This document shows positions 6,175-6,284 of a stretch of DNA of 6,284 bases, in pieces. The stretch spans positions 1 to 6,284 of the forward strand of contig DJYW01000041.1 of NCBI GenBank assembly GCA_002450255.1. Direction: 5' to 3'. Source of the DNA: Gammaproteobacteria bacterium UBA6968 (GTDB lineage: Bacteria > Pseudomonadota > Gammaproteobacteria > Pseudomonadales > Azotimanducaceae). Position 1 is the first letter of the stretch. The number at the start of each line of letters is the position of its first letter. The notes beneath the pieces were generated by a model that was not told the DNA's origin, did no database searches, and saw only the letters and a list, made by a program, of their open reading frames with translations. Position numbers and translations under genes: made by a program.

Positions 6175-6284
6175 TTCGCTTCAGAACAGGGCCAGAAATA
6201 ACGTCACTTTTCAAACTGACACTTGCACCTAGAAAGTTTTTATCGGGTTGATTCGCGGTGGCTACAATTAATTCTTTGTGCCTC

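Noticed and set aside
6140..6232. 30-codon basic open frame just after the oxidoreductase gene
   Set aside because: Very short, weak upstream purine signal, no recognisable motif. A frame this length is expected by chance.
6247..6268. TTGATT and TACAAT near the right edge as a promoter for a downstream gene
   Set aside because: TACAAT resembles a -10 box, but the TTGATT is only 9 bases upstream and no good -35 box is at normal spacing. The downstream gene is outside the window.

Overview
The window looks like an ordinary chromosomal segment of a gammaproteobacterium, possibly marine. This is an inference from the moderately GC-rich sequence, an outer-membrane barrel protein of the CBM9/DUF5916 type, and a YhbW-type luciferase-like oxidoreductase. 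No rRNA, tRNA, CRISPR array, insertion sequence or phage gene was found.

Layout: bases 1-374 hold no convincing gene but several inverted repeats. One is a compound hairpin (315-359) just past the end of the first gene. A 976-codon minus-strand gene (375-3305) encodes a secreted outer-membrane protein. Its parts are a signal peptide, a SPOR-like domain, an Ala/Gln/Thr-rich linker, a CBM9-like domain and a DUF5916-type beta-barrel. A 245-bp divergent spacer (3306-3550) follows, with a perfect 7-bp hairpin and a 10-bp motif present once on each strand, each copy pointing toward one of the two flanking genes. The plus-strand gene at 3551-4840 encodes a two-transmembrane channel-like protein with two tandem TrkA-N (RCK-N) Rossmann domains and a pore loop that lacks the canonical K+ filter. 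After a 236-bp spacer with a GC-rich hairpin, the plus-strand gene at 5077-6123 encodes an LLM-class flavin-dependent oxidoreductase. The last 161 bases hold no supported gene.

Nothing shows that the three genes act in one pathway. The first two are divergent and share a spacer, so shared control is possible. The third has its own ribosome binding site and is separated from the channel gene by a hairpin, so it is probably a separate transcription unit. The points most worth checking are the non-canonical pore of the channel-like protein, its two RCK-N domains without visible RCK-C domains, and the SPOR-CBM9-barrel architecture. I see no clear evidence of a wholly new multi-gene system.
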